Part shown: piece after piece, positions 11,087 through 21,148 of the stretch
How the letters are laid out: every line of letters starts with the position of its first letter
Position numbering within the stretch: position 1 is the first letter of the stretch
NCBI GenBank assembly: GCA_034698045.1
Contig: JAQGAU010000669.1
Location: 1 to 25,037, forward strand
Direction of reading: 5' to 3'
Source of the DNA: Paramacrobiotus richtersi
Lineage: Eukaryota; Tardigrada; Eutardigrada; Parachela; Macrobiotidae
Length of the DNA: 25,037 nt
The notes under the pieces: generated by a model
Seen by the model: only the letters and a program-made list of their open reading frames with translations
Database searches by the model: none
What the model was told of the DNA's origin: nothing
Translations under genes and position numbers: made by a program

Positions 11087-11236
11087 CAGGGACGAATTTA
11101 GGGGGGTGTCCAGGGGGCCATGGCCCACCCCTACCCGGTATGCTGTAGGTGGGTTCGCCAAAATTTGAGAGAAGGGGGGACCCTTCTCCCGGAGGTCCCT
11201 GGCGCCCCCCTAGAAACCGGTCTAAATTCGTCACTG
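11087..11236. mobile_element. 150-bp hAT-type MITE with 8-bp target-site duplication
   Basis: The left end is CAGGGACGAATTTAG. The inverse complement of the right end is CAGTGACGAATTTAG (14 of 15 match). Perfect 8-bp direct repeats TGACCACG flank it at 11079-11086 and 11237-11244. CAGGG-type ends plus an 8-bp TSD are the hallmarks of hAT elements. It is GC-rich, unlike its surroundings, and has no transposase, so it is non-autonomous. The matching site in duplication copy A (near 1920) lacks the insert. Confidence 0.92.
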
Positions 11237-11244
11237 TGACCACG
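11237..11244. repeat. Right target-site duplication of the hAT MITE
   Basis: TGACCACG, the copy of 11079-11086 made on insertion. Confidence 0.9.
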
Positions 11245-12069
11245 TTTGAGGAAATGACGCACGCATGCGTGTTAATGCCATAGGCTTACGTTACATCAGA
11301 CCGTTATTGATAGAACGACTATCGATATGATCCACTATAACCTGAAAGGCTAAAGGAAAAAGTTTGTCCTTTATTTTCGTGGTTTTTATGCCGCTCCGTG
11401 CTACCGATCCATTTGCGTGTCAGTTTTTGTCACTGCGCTTTATGTTCTAGGATTACCAGAGCGTAGCACAGAGCACGATACACCTTACGAACATGATTAT
11501 TACCGCCGCAAAAACAGACAAATACAGTAATCCAAGCGCCGACCTTTTCTCGTATCGCATGAAATCGATATCGAAAACATGTTGAATACAATTAAAGGAG
11601 CGCCTCGTAGCTACAACCACCACTATACTCCGCTATTAGGCAAGACAAAGAACTGCCTTGCGGTTTCTTTCCTGTGTTTGCAGCACACACCCTGAACGCT
11701 TCTGAATTGATACCGTACGGCAGTAGATGGTTTTATAGCGGTGGGCCGTTTTCCGTTGTCATTACTGAGTTAGTGCAGTAATTTACAGTGACAGCGGCAT
11801 CTTTGCTGCTTTCTGTTTTTACAGTAATTACAATTTACTTTTTGCGACATCGACTCCATGGGCCGAAATCAATACATGAGAGAGTATACTGTATGTATAT
11901 ATATACTTGGGCAAGCCCTGCCATATATAAATGACCGCTGTCCGCTTAAATGTTTCATAGTCTCTATTTGATGCTCGTAGTTTCGAATTGTTTTGTCTAT
12001 GCCGCTCCTTGTTTGTCGCATTTGTCGCCCAGTTTCAATAAACCGACCTTCTAGTCTGCAAAATACGAA

Positions 12070-12525
12070 AATAATCATATAACAGGAGACCACAATACTG
12101 ACAACTCTTTTTCGCTCATGCACGCTGGAGAACATGAATGCTTGCACGACAGTTGGTAAGTCCAAAGCTAACTTCTTGGCGCCTTTGGAAAAATATTTTG
12201 GACATAGCTGGTGTCGATGCCATACACGTCCGATTTTAAATAATGCGGTATAAATGTGCTGAAAGCCCTGGGCGGGCGGTCCATATGACAGAATGATGAC
12301 CTTCTGTTGGCCAACAGCGGAGTTGATTAGCAGGTCTGACGTTATGGTCAAAATTAATAACGGCTTTGGCGCTACCATCCCCTCCAAATTAGACGAACGT
12401 GCAGACGCCATTTGACTGTAGTTATGCATAAGATCACCAGAAGCCCTCACGGATTGCGGGAGTGCTGGTTTCGGGTAAACATACCCTTGTTCCACGAGCG
12501 GATATTTCAAAATGCTTAATAATTA
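12070..12525 (+). pseudogene. Ig-domain gene pseudogene (exon 2 end plus exon 3)
   Basis: This stretch is a decayed copy of the Ig gene at 6436-8121. The exon 2 end is recognisable (12113-12135, ATGCACGCTGGAGAACATGA against ATGCACGCCGGAGAATATGA). It is followed at once by exon 3 sequence (GTCCAAAGCTAACT), with intron 2 missing. Later matches are the FIWRND region near 12280, the GGCTTTGG block near 12362 and the end of domain 2 (GTGCTGGTTTCGGGT, 12461-12475). Frameshifts and stops break it. The junction keeps the GTAAG donor, so the intron was lost by deletion rather than by retroposition. A 213-codon open frame on the opposite strand is probably only its antisense shadow. Confidence 0.82.
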
Positions 12526-13059
12526 CGAAGGCTGTCCGATCAGCTATTGGGCATTCGTATTATGTGTTTCCACAGCCTGCTATAGGCCAGGTTCAGCCTG
12601 GTAGTGTCGCAGTAACATTCCTCATGTTGCTTCGTAGAATATCCCACCATGCGAGCAGAATGTTGCGATCAAATCGTAAACCCATTTGCGGGGCTTCTTG
12701 ATTTTGCAAACGTTTGCGCCGGTTTTGGACTTTCAGCAAATTTCTTGCACACTTGCGCATCATTGCGGTTAATTGCTAACATCCTTCAAAGGAACTGAAT
12801 TTTAACTTAATTTCTAGCTACGATTTTATCTTTACAACGGTATACAAGATGCACTGCAGATAACCGTATCGGATTAAAAATCGAGAACCAAAGCGATTAA
12901 TTGCGCAAGAAGAGTAACAACAAAACGTGCAATCCATATGCGTAAGATGCTTCAGAACGATTTAGACATGCCTGCAGACACCAGTTTGTAGTGGACACTG
13001 GACAGCCGGCCATGTACCGTAATGCTTTGGCTTATTATAAAAAGTCCTAAGTAAGCATA
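12526..13059. other. Intergenic stretch between Ig pseudogene and cathepsin gene 3' end
   Basis: Nothing recognisable. No canonical AATAAA was found on the minus strand for the cathepsin transcript; a variant signal is presumably used. Confidence 0.4.
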
Positions 13060-16000
13060 TTAACACCACTGAATCGTACTAATTTCCTTGCAGGCCGACG
13101 TCTCCGATCGAAAATCATACATCTGGCCAGTGGGACACGTTTGGACGTAGGTCTTCAGCGGTGTCTGCGTCTTGTCACAGTAGCACCAATACGCACTGCA
13201 CTTGCCAATGGAGAACCACCAGTTGCTCGCCAAGTCCCGCTTCTGACAATTCGTCACCGTGCACACGTTGGCGATACTGGTCGGCGCTACTGACCAGGCG
13301 GTGGAGTTGGCAACGGCTGGTTTGGTTGTGCAGAATGTCGCGCTGGGCTCCTTGCAGGACTTGGTGACGTCATCGAACATCTGTCCGACTGCGCAGCCGT
13401 ACCATCCGCCGGCGGCACCACTGGTGCACTTGCAGTAGTTCTTGCCGCATGGAGCCGTTGCGTAGTAGCCGGTGCCGCGGGTGGAGCAGAAAGTGGCGTC
13501 ACACCAGTCTGTGGGGAGAAGGGCCGCAGCGGAGATGGGAGTGGTGGATTGGGTGGTAGTGGTGGTCGTAGGTCCGGGGGTGGTAGTGACACCTGTACAA
13601 AAATGCTCAGTTTATTGCTTTTCCCGTTGCGTCTTTCCTTGTCCCTCTTCAACGAAGAAAAATATCCAAGTTTAAACCCAAATACTGTATCCAAGTTTAT
13701 TATGGGAACAGTACGTACCGTTGCAAGCTTGCATGGTACTCGTATCGGCGCAGCCCATGACGCTGGGACTGGCGTCAAACGCCTGGCCAGCAGAACAGTT
13801 GAACACCTTAGGGGCATTGACATTGACCCATGTGATCGCTCCGGTGGTGCTGTTGTACACTCCGCTCTGGTAGTTACACGCGCAGTACTGCGTCGAGCAG
13901 ACACTGGATGACGCCATGGCGTAGCGGGTGCGTCCCTGGCAGCCGTACGCATCACAAGGAATACTGGCGGTGGCGGCAGTAGCGGATGGGTTGGCCAGAC
14001 CGGCGACGACGTAATCCTCGATGCCCAGATGGTTGATGCCGCGGATGAACTTGAGGGTGCCGTTGATGCCCCAGTTACTCGAAGTACCCCACGAGTTAGC
14101 AATCAGCCAGTAGTCGGTGGTACTTTCCGTGCCCCAGCCGATTAATTTCATGGCATGACCGCCGGAATAGTTGCCGGTAATGTGCTGGTAGACACCTAAA
14201 ACAATATGACTGCAGAAAAGGGCCATACAAATTCTAATCAAATTTTATATGAATATTGCAACAAGACATAGATTACCAGCAAAGTGTTTGTTGTAAACAC
14301 CAAATTACTGTCAAAAATCGGCGGCCATAAAATTTTGGCGCCGACGGATATGAAAGCGCAAAATGCCACCGTTTGCTGAGGTTAAATTGGATATGCATAG
14401 GTGCGATGTGTTTACAGTGGTCTTTTTTTGTTTTAATTGCACTAGTGTAGAAGAATCAGTTGCTGTACAAAATATGAGAACATAGAAAAGTCCACATAAA
14501 CAAAGCTGAAATAAATCACAGGATGGTTAAGAGGACAGTATGACACGATATGCGAGTACCGAGAAAAGTATATTTGTATGGTAAAATATCCGTTGCGCTT
14601 TAGCTTTCACTACATAATATTTGACAAACGGTATTGCGGTAACCTAAGTTGTATATCGTACGATGCTGTTCGGCAAATCATTAAGATAGAAGAGTTACGT
14701 TGTTTATCAGTTAAACAGTGGATGTAATACGTAAACAATATGTAATTACGACTGACTAGCATCATGTTTTACTAACCGGAGCTGTAGGAGAAGAAATCTC
14801 CGTATACATCGATGGAGACAGTCATCGGCCCATTGGTCATCAGTTCGTATTGGATCTGGTGGATAACAGTATCGCTTGTGGCGATACTAGCGGCAGCACC
14901 TCCGGAATTATTGGCGAAATTATTTCCCAGTGCATACCATGTGGAACCTGTAGAAAGAAATTGCATTTTTTGCTGGTTTTTGATGTCCTGCGAGCGCACT
15001 ATGCAAGTAGCCATTTTTTCATACCGTAGGATTTGTCCGCCTGATAGTTAACCGCCGAATTCGTACACTGATTCGTACACTGATTCGTTGATGTTACGCC
15101 AGCCACAGTAGCTGGATACGAAGTATACGGCATGCAGCCTTGAGTCGCGGCAGGGCCCTGGTATTCCCCGCCGGTTACGAGGCCGTTACTGACGAACATG
15201 GCATACGGCACACGGGGATCATTTCCATTGCTGTAACATAATATACTCGCTTGAAATCCTGTAAATGGTGTCCAGGATGGACGCTTCTTACCACCAGTTC
15301 TTGCTCTGTCCACCGCTGCATACAATTAAGTCTTGAACAGAGAACTTCTTGTACTTGGCAGCCGCGCCGCTGGCTATGCAGTAGCGGTCCGAAAGGGCCG
15401 ATGCACCGGCATGAGCCTGAAAACAGAAGACCGGTGTAAGCACACTGCAGCTTTCAGGATTAACCTAAGTTTTTCAACTTACGCTACTGTAAAAGAGGTC
15501 ACTTCGTTTTTTTTAAAAACTCATATAAAAATTTACATAATTAGCAATAGAGTTTTCCTTTCCCAAGGGGATCAGAATAACTGGGTTTTTTTTAAAAATA
15601 GGCAGTAATGTGTTATGCGTTAGGTTCACAATTTACACGATCGGTATGTGCCAGTTAGTAATTTTACTAATTTACATACCCAGCAAGAACCACATTGCCC
15701 TTGATCCCTTATTTCCTTGATACTGACACAGTTCGGCCAGTTGATTCTAGCATCAAAACTGGCTGGAATGGCAACACGCTTCAACAAAGGAGCAGGCGCA
15801 ATGTGGGGATCATTCGCCGTGGCTTCCTTGGTTGGGCGGATAGTGCCGCATAAAGGCTTCAGTTCAGCTTCCTCGAGGCCGGTCAGTTCGTTCTCGACAG
15901 GCTCCCACTTGGCGCCCTTGCTTTGTTTCTGGAAGTGCTGACGAACTTTCCTGCAATTAACCACTTAGCGGTCAGTAACAGAAATGATAGTTAAACCAGG

Positions 16001-16284
16001 ATAGAATATAGACTATATCATATCACGGTTAAACTGTAAAAAACGCACAACGAAGAAAAACACGTAGTCTGGCTACAAAGCAGCCTGCTGTAGATCTGCT
16101 GCAAATCACTGTAAGCAGCAAATCATATTCACTACAATAACATCATTACTATAAGATAGTTTCATGTATCCACGCTCTTCACTTACTCGATGTTGTCTTT
16201 ATGGAACTGCCTCGCTGGACGCTTTGGCCGTCCAGCGGCAACGGCTGCCGCGCACACTACCACAATAAGTAAACAAATTCTCAT
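13060..16284 (-). CDS. Cathepsin B-like secreted cysteine protease with three C-terminal eight-Cys modules (7 exons, 626 aa)
   Basis: Exons on the minus strand: 16284-16187, 15950-15680, 15416-15292, 15230-15025, 14947-14777, 14195-13719, 13592-13060. All introns are GT-AG, phases agree, and the sum is 627 codons including stop. Residues 1-17 form a signal peptide. The short propeptide contains LKPLCGT, as in cathepsin B. The peptidase C1A domain follows: IPASFDAR, then [10 protein letters not shown] with oxyanion Gln116 and catalytic Cys122, GGHA with His304, and ANSWG with Asn324. A cathepsin B-like GLVTGGEY...GCMPY stretch is present, but the loop after it has no His-His pair, so dipeptidyl carboxypeptidase activity is doubtful (inference). 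After about residue 360 come three repeats, each with eight Cys (371-448, 480-537, 560-626), and a Thr-rich linker (452-467) between repeats 1 and 2. They recall chitin-binding peritrophin modules but have more Cys. The likely role is extracellular or digestive proteolysis with substrate anchoring. Confidence 0.95.
15059..15082 (-). repeat. In-frame 12-bp tandem duplication in cathepsin exon 4
   Basis: The 12-mer attcgtacactg occurs twice back to back (15059-15070, 15071-15082). On the coding strand it encodes Gln-Cys-Thr-Asn twice, so it adds a cysteine and keeps the frame. It lies in the region that corresponds to the cathepsin B occluding loop. Confidence 0.9.
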
Positions 16285-16368
16285 TTTGTACTATGGAGAA
16301 AAATATTAGGAAAAACTACAGCGCAAAGGGCAACGAAGCGGTACCGTTACCGTCGATACTAGGATTTG

Positions 16369-16376
16369 TTTATATA
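16369..16376 (-). promoter_or_regulatory. TATA box of the cathepsin B-like gene
   Basis: The minus strand reads TATATAAA here, 85-92 nt upstream of the cathepsin ATG at 16284. That spacing would give a 5' leader of roughly 55 nt if transcription starts about 30 nt downstream. It is a motif match with good spacing; no expression data. Confidence 0.55.
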
Positions 16377-17610
16377 CAAAAATATTTTACCATTCTTTGC
16401 ATATTCTTTGCTGTTGTCTCCACTCAACGGCAGGGCTGCCCCAGGTCTGTCCAGGGTCACCCTCGAACTGCGTCATGCATATTCGTAGAATGCGCTCTTT
16501 AGCGCATCCGGAGGACACTCAACGACGTGCACGTTCTTGTTCACTACAAGCAATGTCAGCGACATGAAATTTTCCCCGTACACTTGAACCAACTGTATTG
16601 TTTTTCCGGGTATTCTCGTGATAAAAACCAAGCGGTACTTGGATATTCTGCTGCGGTTTGTATTGAAGAGGTCGTTGTATGGTGTTTTCTGCAAATAAAA
16701 ACCGCATACTCCAGCAGTTGCAAATTCCACACATGCCGTCGATGTTTTCTAGTTATATGTTAAATGCAGCCGAGCGTCGCTAATTGTTTGCTATTCACTT
16801 CCAGCTGTACGTTCAAGACCGATGCAAGCTGGCCACTCGGGTTTAGCCGAACACTTCAGAGCTCTTACGTACGTCGAGCAACAGGTGCTGTGCACAGTTT
16901 GACACAGAAATGACGTACATAACGTACAGAAAGTGTGTCTACTTTCAGAAAATAAGCGGGCTATACGCGAACCAAGAGAATAAAGCCCTTGTGCGGCAGG
17001 GACCGCCAGTTATTTTCCCTTTCCGAATTACTATCAGAAGCACAGTTCTCTTACTATGTAATTTTAAAAATAAAAAGATTAGATGTACAGGGTCTACAGG
17101 CAAAGACAAAGAATTACTTGATTTTCTTTTATTAAGATATTCACAGTAGGACGCAGCATAGAATAGTACGGTAGTTAAACAACTTAACTCTTAATAACTG
17201 TGAGCAGTCAATTAAGATCGTACAGAGAGTTATGGAAAAGATGACAAGTGCGACTATGGTATATTATTCGAAAAGTACGACTACGATTCTGGTGTCGCCG
17301 AAAGTGAAACAAGTTGCCGATAGAAAAAGCCGCTGTTCAGTTAACAGATTGTTATATCATTCTCGATAAGTAACCGAGACAAGAAAGTTTTATCACGAGA
17401 TGGTAGTAGCAAAGCAGTAGCATTATCATTTTCACAAACACGTAAATTGTCTTTTGTATTTGTGGCTTCGCGCAAGTGCCGCAGTCGCTGCTGGTCATGT
17501 TGCCCTTGCAGGGTAAAGCGCGGCTACATAAAAGAGGTATTGTGCGAATCTCATAGTCTCAAGCGGAAATAGGTTATCTAGATTTCACAATTCTAAAGAA
17601 GATTGTCAGT
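16377..17610. other. Intergenic stretch upstream of the cathepsin gene
   Basis: It holds the upstream regions of two divergent genes (cathepsin, minus; paralog 1, plus). Short open frames here show no domain or splice support. No repeat or RNA gene was recognised. Confidence 0.4.
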
Positions 17611-17827
17611 TATGCCTTCTAGCAGGTCACGCATCCGCGCAAAGATTTTTTTCACAAAAAAACAAGCACAGATACTCGCTGAGAGCACGTAAACAGTATA
17701 CATCACAGCATCCCTTAACGTGCATACACTGCTATGCGGGCGTCTTCTTCTTGAAACAACTACTGTCCAGCCGTCCGTAAAACGTTAGTTTTTTTTGTGA
17801 GACTTTTTACTGAACACCCGGAACAAT
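17611..17827 (+). promoter_or_regulatory. Conserved upstream block of paralog 1
   Basis: TATGCCTTCTAGC at 17611 recurs exactly at 21149, upstream of paralog 2. The following sequence also aligns in patches (TTCTTGAAACAACT against TTCTTGAAGCAGCT), up to each ATG. It is shared promoter or 5' UTR sequence carried along by the duplication. Confidence 0.5.
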
Positions 17828-19122
17828 ATGCTCGCTCTTTGTGGAATATTTTCACTCTTCGTAATCTTTGGTTTTCTTTTGCATCCACACGACTGTTGGT
17901 CTGGCGGATATCCATCCTACCCAGCGGTTCCCTATATGACCATCCCGCAAAGGTATATTGGACGGAGGTTGAGTAAGTAATCCACTAAACCTAAACCAGA
18001 AACAACTAAACCACTAAACCAGAATGCAGATCGATTGTTGTGCGAAATTACGAAGCACGTGAGTTATCAGTAGAAAACACATAGATTTCGAATTTTAGTA
18101 CTGTTTGCCATCAATTTGCGGTACCTCGCAAACGCGCTTACTGTGTCCTGTGAACAGAAGAAAAACCATAATGGGCCCACCCTTTTTCACGGTGTTGTTT
18201 AACGGATCTCTATTCGCGAAATATCACAGAAATAAATGCCATAAAATAACTGACGACGTCCATAAATCATGAAAAGCGGAAGAAACAATTACGAAAACTA
18301 GGTGTGTATATCTGGCCACGACTGTTACTGCCATAGTTCGCCTTACTGTAAGCATTAGCTTGAATCAGCTTTCCAAAATGCTTTCATAACATTTCATCAA
18401 CAGATACAAATTTTTAAAAGTGATATAATAATTTTTTGATTGGTTATTTTAAAGAGATCCGCTCAAAACCACCGTGAATATGGGTGGGCCCATTATGATT
18501 TTTTTGCTGTGCACAGGGCGCAGTATAAGCGCGTTTACGAGGTGCCGTAAAGCATAGATATGTCAGTATATGTAGACAGAACTTTGTTTGACCTACGGTA
18601 ATCATAAGAAATTTAACTTCATATCTCCCCATACGCCTGACACGAAGACGTTAACGTATTTCTGGAATATGATCTAATAATGACCGCTGACCAGATACCG
18701 TAATACAGCTGACGACGATCTCTCCAGATTTCCCCAATCCTCCAATTTATGCCGCAACGATCGCCTTAGACGCCGTTAGCAAATTCAGCAACTACCGTAT
18801 GGATTACCTTTACGCACAGCCAACCGGCGACGAAGGTGGTATCACGGAGCCTCCTGGTAAGCAGTGTTTTCTGGAGTTGGAATTGGAAGGCAGAGTCGAA
18901 GGTACGTGTATTCCACGAACCGCCTTGGATCGATGTTCTGGTGGCATAGCCGATCTCTCACCGGCCTGTCCAGCCACAACGGAAGCCTGCTGTGTGTTTC
19001 CTCCGGACGACAAGAGTGCAAGAGGCAATGAGTCCAAACAGAAGCGGCAGTTGCGAGATACTGATGTCGGGATCAAGAATCATGGAGTACATCCCAAATT
19101 TCTCCCAGAGAAAAGCCGTTGA
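17828..19122 (+). CDS. Secreted clip-like six-Cys precursor, paralog 1 (2 exons, 179 aa)
   Basis: Exon 1 is 17828-17972 and exon 2 is 18728-19122, with a 755-bp GT-AG intron in phase 1. The start is the first ATG and opens a signal peptide (MLALCGIFSLFVIFGFLL). A Pro/Tyr-rich segment (residues 27-44) ends in GRR at 45-47, a form that in peptide precursors marks cleavage and C-terminal amidation. Residues 95-137 hold six cysteines (C95, C109, C118, C129, C136, C137) ending in CC, like a clip domain. KQKR (152-155) precedes a basic tail with DTDVGIKNHGVHPKFL. Exon lengths, splice phase and most residues match paralog 2 at 21320-22335. It has no protease domain, so if the clip likeness is real it is a stand-alone clip protein or a prohormone; function unknown. 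An AATAAA at 19432-19437 may be its poly(A) signal. Confidence 0.9.
18115..18551. mobile_element. 437-bp foldback (long-TIR) element in the intron of paralog 1
   Basis: The left arm (about 18115-18212) and right arm (about 18451-18551) are inverted copies of roughly 100 bp with high but imperfect identity. They share an exact 16-bp core, CATAATGGGCCCACCC. About 240 bp of AT-rich sequence without an open frame lies between them. No target-site duplication is obvious, so the superfamily is unassigned. It lies wholly inside the 755-bp intron and accounts for most of its extra length compared with the 470-bp intron of paralog 2. Confidence 0.8.
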
Positions 19123-19431
19123 ATTTTGTTGTTGTTTATGGATTTTGCGGATACGGATTGTTTACCAGGTTAATTGCTAGTTATTGCTGTGGAAATCGTA
19201 ATATTCCGCCCGGTTCTTGACGACTAGATATAATAGCTACTCTTGTTCTTGTCCGTGTCAGATAGGTTGGCAAAAAATAAGAAAAATATACAGCAGCCAA
19301 CACCGCCATTGTGGTCTTTATAATTATTAGTTTTCGTGTAAACTTAACACTGTAACAATCAAACAACATCGTTGGAAACTCGCTGTACACAAAGAGCATT
19401 TCCTGTCTGTAACAGAATACCAATATTCTGA

Positions 19432-19437
19432 AATAAA
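19432..19437 (+). promoter_or_regulatory. Poly(A) signal AATAAA
   Basis: AATAAA lies 310 nt downstream of the paralog 1 stop codon on the same strand. Paralog 2 has one at 22815-22820, about 480 nt after its stop. Confidence 0.4.
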
Positions 19438-19491
19438 GAAGTACTGTATAATATTATGTTCATGGTTATGCGAAACATCAAGCAGGCGGCG

Positions 19492-20124
19492 TCAGATTTT
19501 CTTCAGAACAATTACTGCCTTCTTCAGTACTTCTAACTGCTGATAAGTACTGCTAACGCTGGAAACGCTCAGGGTAACATAATCGTAGCTCAGAGTATTT
19601 ACGTCGTTCTCGCGCGTATGTTGCCGCCGTTGTCCCTGGTCGGTGTCCACTACTGTGCTTTTGCAAACTGCATTCTTTCCAGAAGACGCTTTCGTCATCC
19701 CATTCGGACGCTTTCCGTTTTGACGAACTAAAGTACAGCTAAACAAGACTTTTTGTTTCCTGCTTCTCGTCTTATTCAGGCGCTGTTTTGACGCGATCTG
19801 TCTTTTCTCGAAGAAATTGAGCATCATCGTCCACTGATTTGAGAATTCCGTTGCAAAGTGACAATAAATCAGTTATTGTTGACTGCCTAATATGCAGTGG
19901 CTATGAGAGGTTGTATGTAGATTTAAAAAGATTTCCGTCTTGTCAGGATAACTAAACACTTCTGTGATCATTAACGGTGATGTACGAGTGAACACACTCT
20001 TCGAAAGCTTTTCACTAACGTGGTCTGCCAGCTTGCGTAAAACACGTAAACTGTGTAGAAGCGGCACCATAAAAATGCTGCTACCAAGCCATTCCGGCCA
20101 GTTAATCCGCAACCAGTACCTCAC
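19492..20124 (-). CDS. Hypothetical minus-strand coding blocks between the paralogs
   Basis: Two neighbouring open frames on the minus strand, 20124-19873 (contains VRYWLRINWPEWLGSS and KSVFTRTSPLMITEVF) and 19827-19492 (basic, with NKTRSRKQK), could be exons of one gene or its remains. A possible acceptor (CAAATCAG) precedes the second. No domain, signal peptide or start context supports them. A third frame at 20770-20546 (LEELSEIHTLFSVYMG) could belong to the same unit. Confidence 0.22.
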
Positions 20125-21148
20125 AATGTCATCTCGCTTACCTTGTCTGTTTTTTGGTTCGTCAGTTTAAAACATTGGTGTATGTTTTTCCTCGATTTGG
20201 ATTTGGTTCTGTTTTCATCGTTTGCATTCGGCATTCTAAGGATGTTGAGATCGAAATGCCATCATAGTCCTCAGTATAGAAAGCCACAAATACAAAGCTT
20301 AAGGTTACGAATTCCGCGGTCGGCGGCTCGATGGACTGTTGAGCTGGTATCAGGAACCAATCTGCGAGAAAATACCCTTTAGCTAGCCGAAAAGGCCGAC
20401 AGTGTAGCTAAAGAACGCATACACTTCCAACACAGAAAGTTCTCTGTAACAAGCAAAAAAGCGAACGAATCGCTGCCTGCGACGGTACGGTGAGTAAAGT
20501 ATACTACTTTCAAAACTAGAGACTCTTCTGTTATCGAATCTATCTCTAACGTGTTAAGAGCGCGGCTGTATATAAAAACTTTAAACTTATTCGCTGGGCC
20601 GGGAAGTTCGTGGATGCAGAAACCGCTTTTCTGATGTAATTTAACATGCTGCCCATGTAAACACTAAACAGTGTATGGATTTCACTCAATTCTTCGAGTC
20701 GACAAGCGAGTACACTGGGGGGTGGCCGAAATGCTTCTACGATTGTGATGATTCGCCAACAGTATGGCATTAATGATATGAGCAGCAGAAAAAGCCTTTA
20801 TTTGCCACACAAGTATCGTGAAGTAGAGTTGTGGGTTAACGTTTATGGCTTCGTACTATGTGTCGCACGCTACCGTAAAGAATTAAGTGACTGTGCAACA
20901 ACCAATCTGCGCATAATATCATTAACATGAGGCACGTAAACGCTCAGATGATTTGTTGCATATTAATCTTTTTTCGTCTCGACAGGATGGCCGCTCTTCG
21001 CTAATTGTGACACTAATTTTTCGCAGCGAACTGGCAGACTGTAGCCCACGCAGCTCGAAGTGACACCATTTACCAACAATCAACCTCTGTTATTCGGATG
21101 TTTGTTAGGTATACTCTGCAGTTCTTCTGATGATATGGTACATAATAT
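20125..21148. other. Intergenic stretch between the paralogs
   Basis: It contains a weak 9-bp hairpin CTTTAGCTA/TAGCTAAAG (20377-20385, 20405-20413) and the unsupported minus-strand frame at 20546-20770. Nothing else is recognised. Confidence 0.35.

Larger units (their letters stand above)
8820..12100. repeat. Segmental duplication copy B
   Basis: Counterpart of copy A, about 9 kb downstream in direct orientation. It is longer, partly because of the hAT MITE at 11087-11236. Conserved patches include the hairpin-bearing left end, the small membrane-protein ORF and the block at 11338-11610 (for example CGTGGTTTTTA and AATCGATATCGAAAACA shared with copy A). Outside these, 10269-11086 and 11237-12069 contain no recognisable gene. 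Confidence 0.75.

Noticed and set aside
11869-12510. 213-codon open frame on the minus strand, with a stretch (RFIETGRQMRQTR) slightly like a GIY-YIG motif
   Set aside because: It runs antisense through the Ig pseudogene, the corresponding part of copy A does not keep the motif, and the diagnostic residues are incomplete.
13287-14102. 271-codon minus-strand open frame rich in Pro, Ala, Ser and Thr
   Set aside because: It is another frame of cathepsin exons 6 and 7 and reads through intron 6; the spliced frame explains the region fully.
18810-19076. 88-codon minus-strand open frame
   Set aside because: Antisense shadow of exon 2 of paralog 1.
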